Assembly (NCBI RefSeq): GCF_004771005.1
Contig: NZ_RQHV01000007.1
Coordinates: 97,269 to 161,268 of the forward strand
Direction of reading: 5' to 3'
Length of the DNA stretch: 64,000 nt
Origin: Leptospira ilyithenensis
GTDB taxonomy: Bacteria; Spirochaetota; Leptospiria; Leptospirales; Leptospiraceae
The notes beneath the pieces are model-generated. The model saw only the letters and a list, made by a program, of their open reading frames with translations. It was not told the origin of the DNA and made no database searches. Both the position numbers and the translations under genes were made by a program. Shown piece by piece: positions 63,742-64,000 of this stretch; within the stretch, counting starts at the first letter, position 1, and each line of letters begins with the position of its first letter.

Positions 63742-64000
63742 GTCGTTAAACCTACCTCCAGCTGACAATCACTTTCTATGATTTCTCTTTCCTGTGGGCT
63801 AGTTGATGAGACATAATTCTGATTTCTTCTATTTTTTTACCGATTTTTTACATCCAAAAGTCCTATTTTTCAAAAAGAATCAGTGAATTTTTTATAATAA
63901 GTTCTTGACCACTCAGGTACATTTAGGATTCTGGTTTTTACCGAGATCGTCTTCGCGATGATCTGAATCGGGAGCTTGCAGGGAACTGTGATCGATAGAA
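63742..64000. other. Right-hand end without recognisable gene
   Basis: No convincing start, ribosome-binding site or conserved motif was found. One minus-strand frame is open from the edge to about 63870 and could be the end of a gene lying to the right, but it has nothing recognisable. Confidence 0.4.

Noticed and set aside
63870..64000. Minus-strand coding end at the right edge
   Set aside because: The frame is open but has no conserved motif, and the rest of any gene lies outside the window.

Overview
The window looks like chromosome of a spirochaete of the family Leptospiraceae, most likely Leptospira. The basis is inference from gene content: a eukaryote-like NADP isocitrate dehydrogenase, about eleven lipoproteins with the loose spirochaetal lipobox, DKNYY, PEGA, FecR and TPR surface proteins, a DUF115/MptE-like gene, and SecA without a zinc tail. 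Base composition is near 40 % GC by eye, with one clearly AT-richer gene at 41.8-42.75 kb. No tRNA, rRNA, CRISPR array, insertion-sequence transposase or phage gene was seen.

Layout. 1-8.1 kb: a histidine kinase cut by the left edge, back to back with rsgA, then an overlapping trio of lipoproteins (FecR, PEGA, TPR plus propeller). 8.1-15 kb: trmB, a metallo-beta-lactamase-fold hydrolase, a hipBA toxin-antitoxin pair with an elaborate duplicated operator region, three little-known genes and icd. 15-18.5 kb: a 36-codon reading frame, a class III cyclase and a hybrid histidine kinase. 18.5-27.6 kb: a decayed aldo/keto reductase, a DUF1579 gene, an SDR, a thioesterase, a DKNYY lipoprotein, an alpha/beta hydrolase, an acyl-CoA dehydrogenase, a chemoreceptor remnant, a secreted protein, an epimerase and a DUF445 membrane protein. 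27.8-40.4 kb: a 1240-residue repeat lipoprotein, an ABC ATPase overlapping an unusual ATPase-HDOD protein, a DUF115 gene with a start-codon problem, an acidic-tailed protein, a thioredoxin-like lipoprotein, a glutamine amidotransferase and secA.

40.4-45.3 kb is the most irregular part. It holds a collapsed chemoreceptor gene, a lipoprotein, and a cassette bounded by two direct copies of a roughly 200-bp repeat (called R). The cassette carries the 5'-truncated and frameshifted end of a large glycine-rich repetitive protein, followed without a gap by an AT-rich CHASE2-like lipoprotein. This resembles a displaced polymorphic-toxin tip with a partner gene, but that is inference. A third, divergent R copy at 63.4 kb keeps the same hairpin while its stem bases change in pairs, so R is probably a structured element.

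45.4-64 kb: a secreted protein, a small lipoprotein and a beta-barrel porin, cca, a Fur-family regulator, a small lipoprotein, RNase HI, a rRNA-methyltransferase-like gene, a MotA-like stator protein with a TPR membrane protein, then a long rightward run: family-2 glycosyltransferase, small Cys-rich protein, RnfC-like and RnfD-like proteins, PtsN, two peptide/nickel-type permeases and a PEGA protein. A second repeat family (called S) occurs at 51.0, 52.2 and 63.7 kb. The cyclase, kinases, HDOD protein, PtsN and MotA point to a motile, signalling-rich cell.
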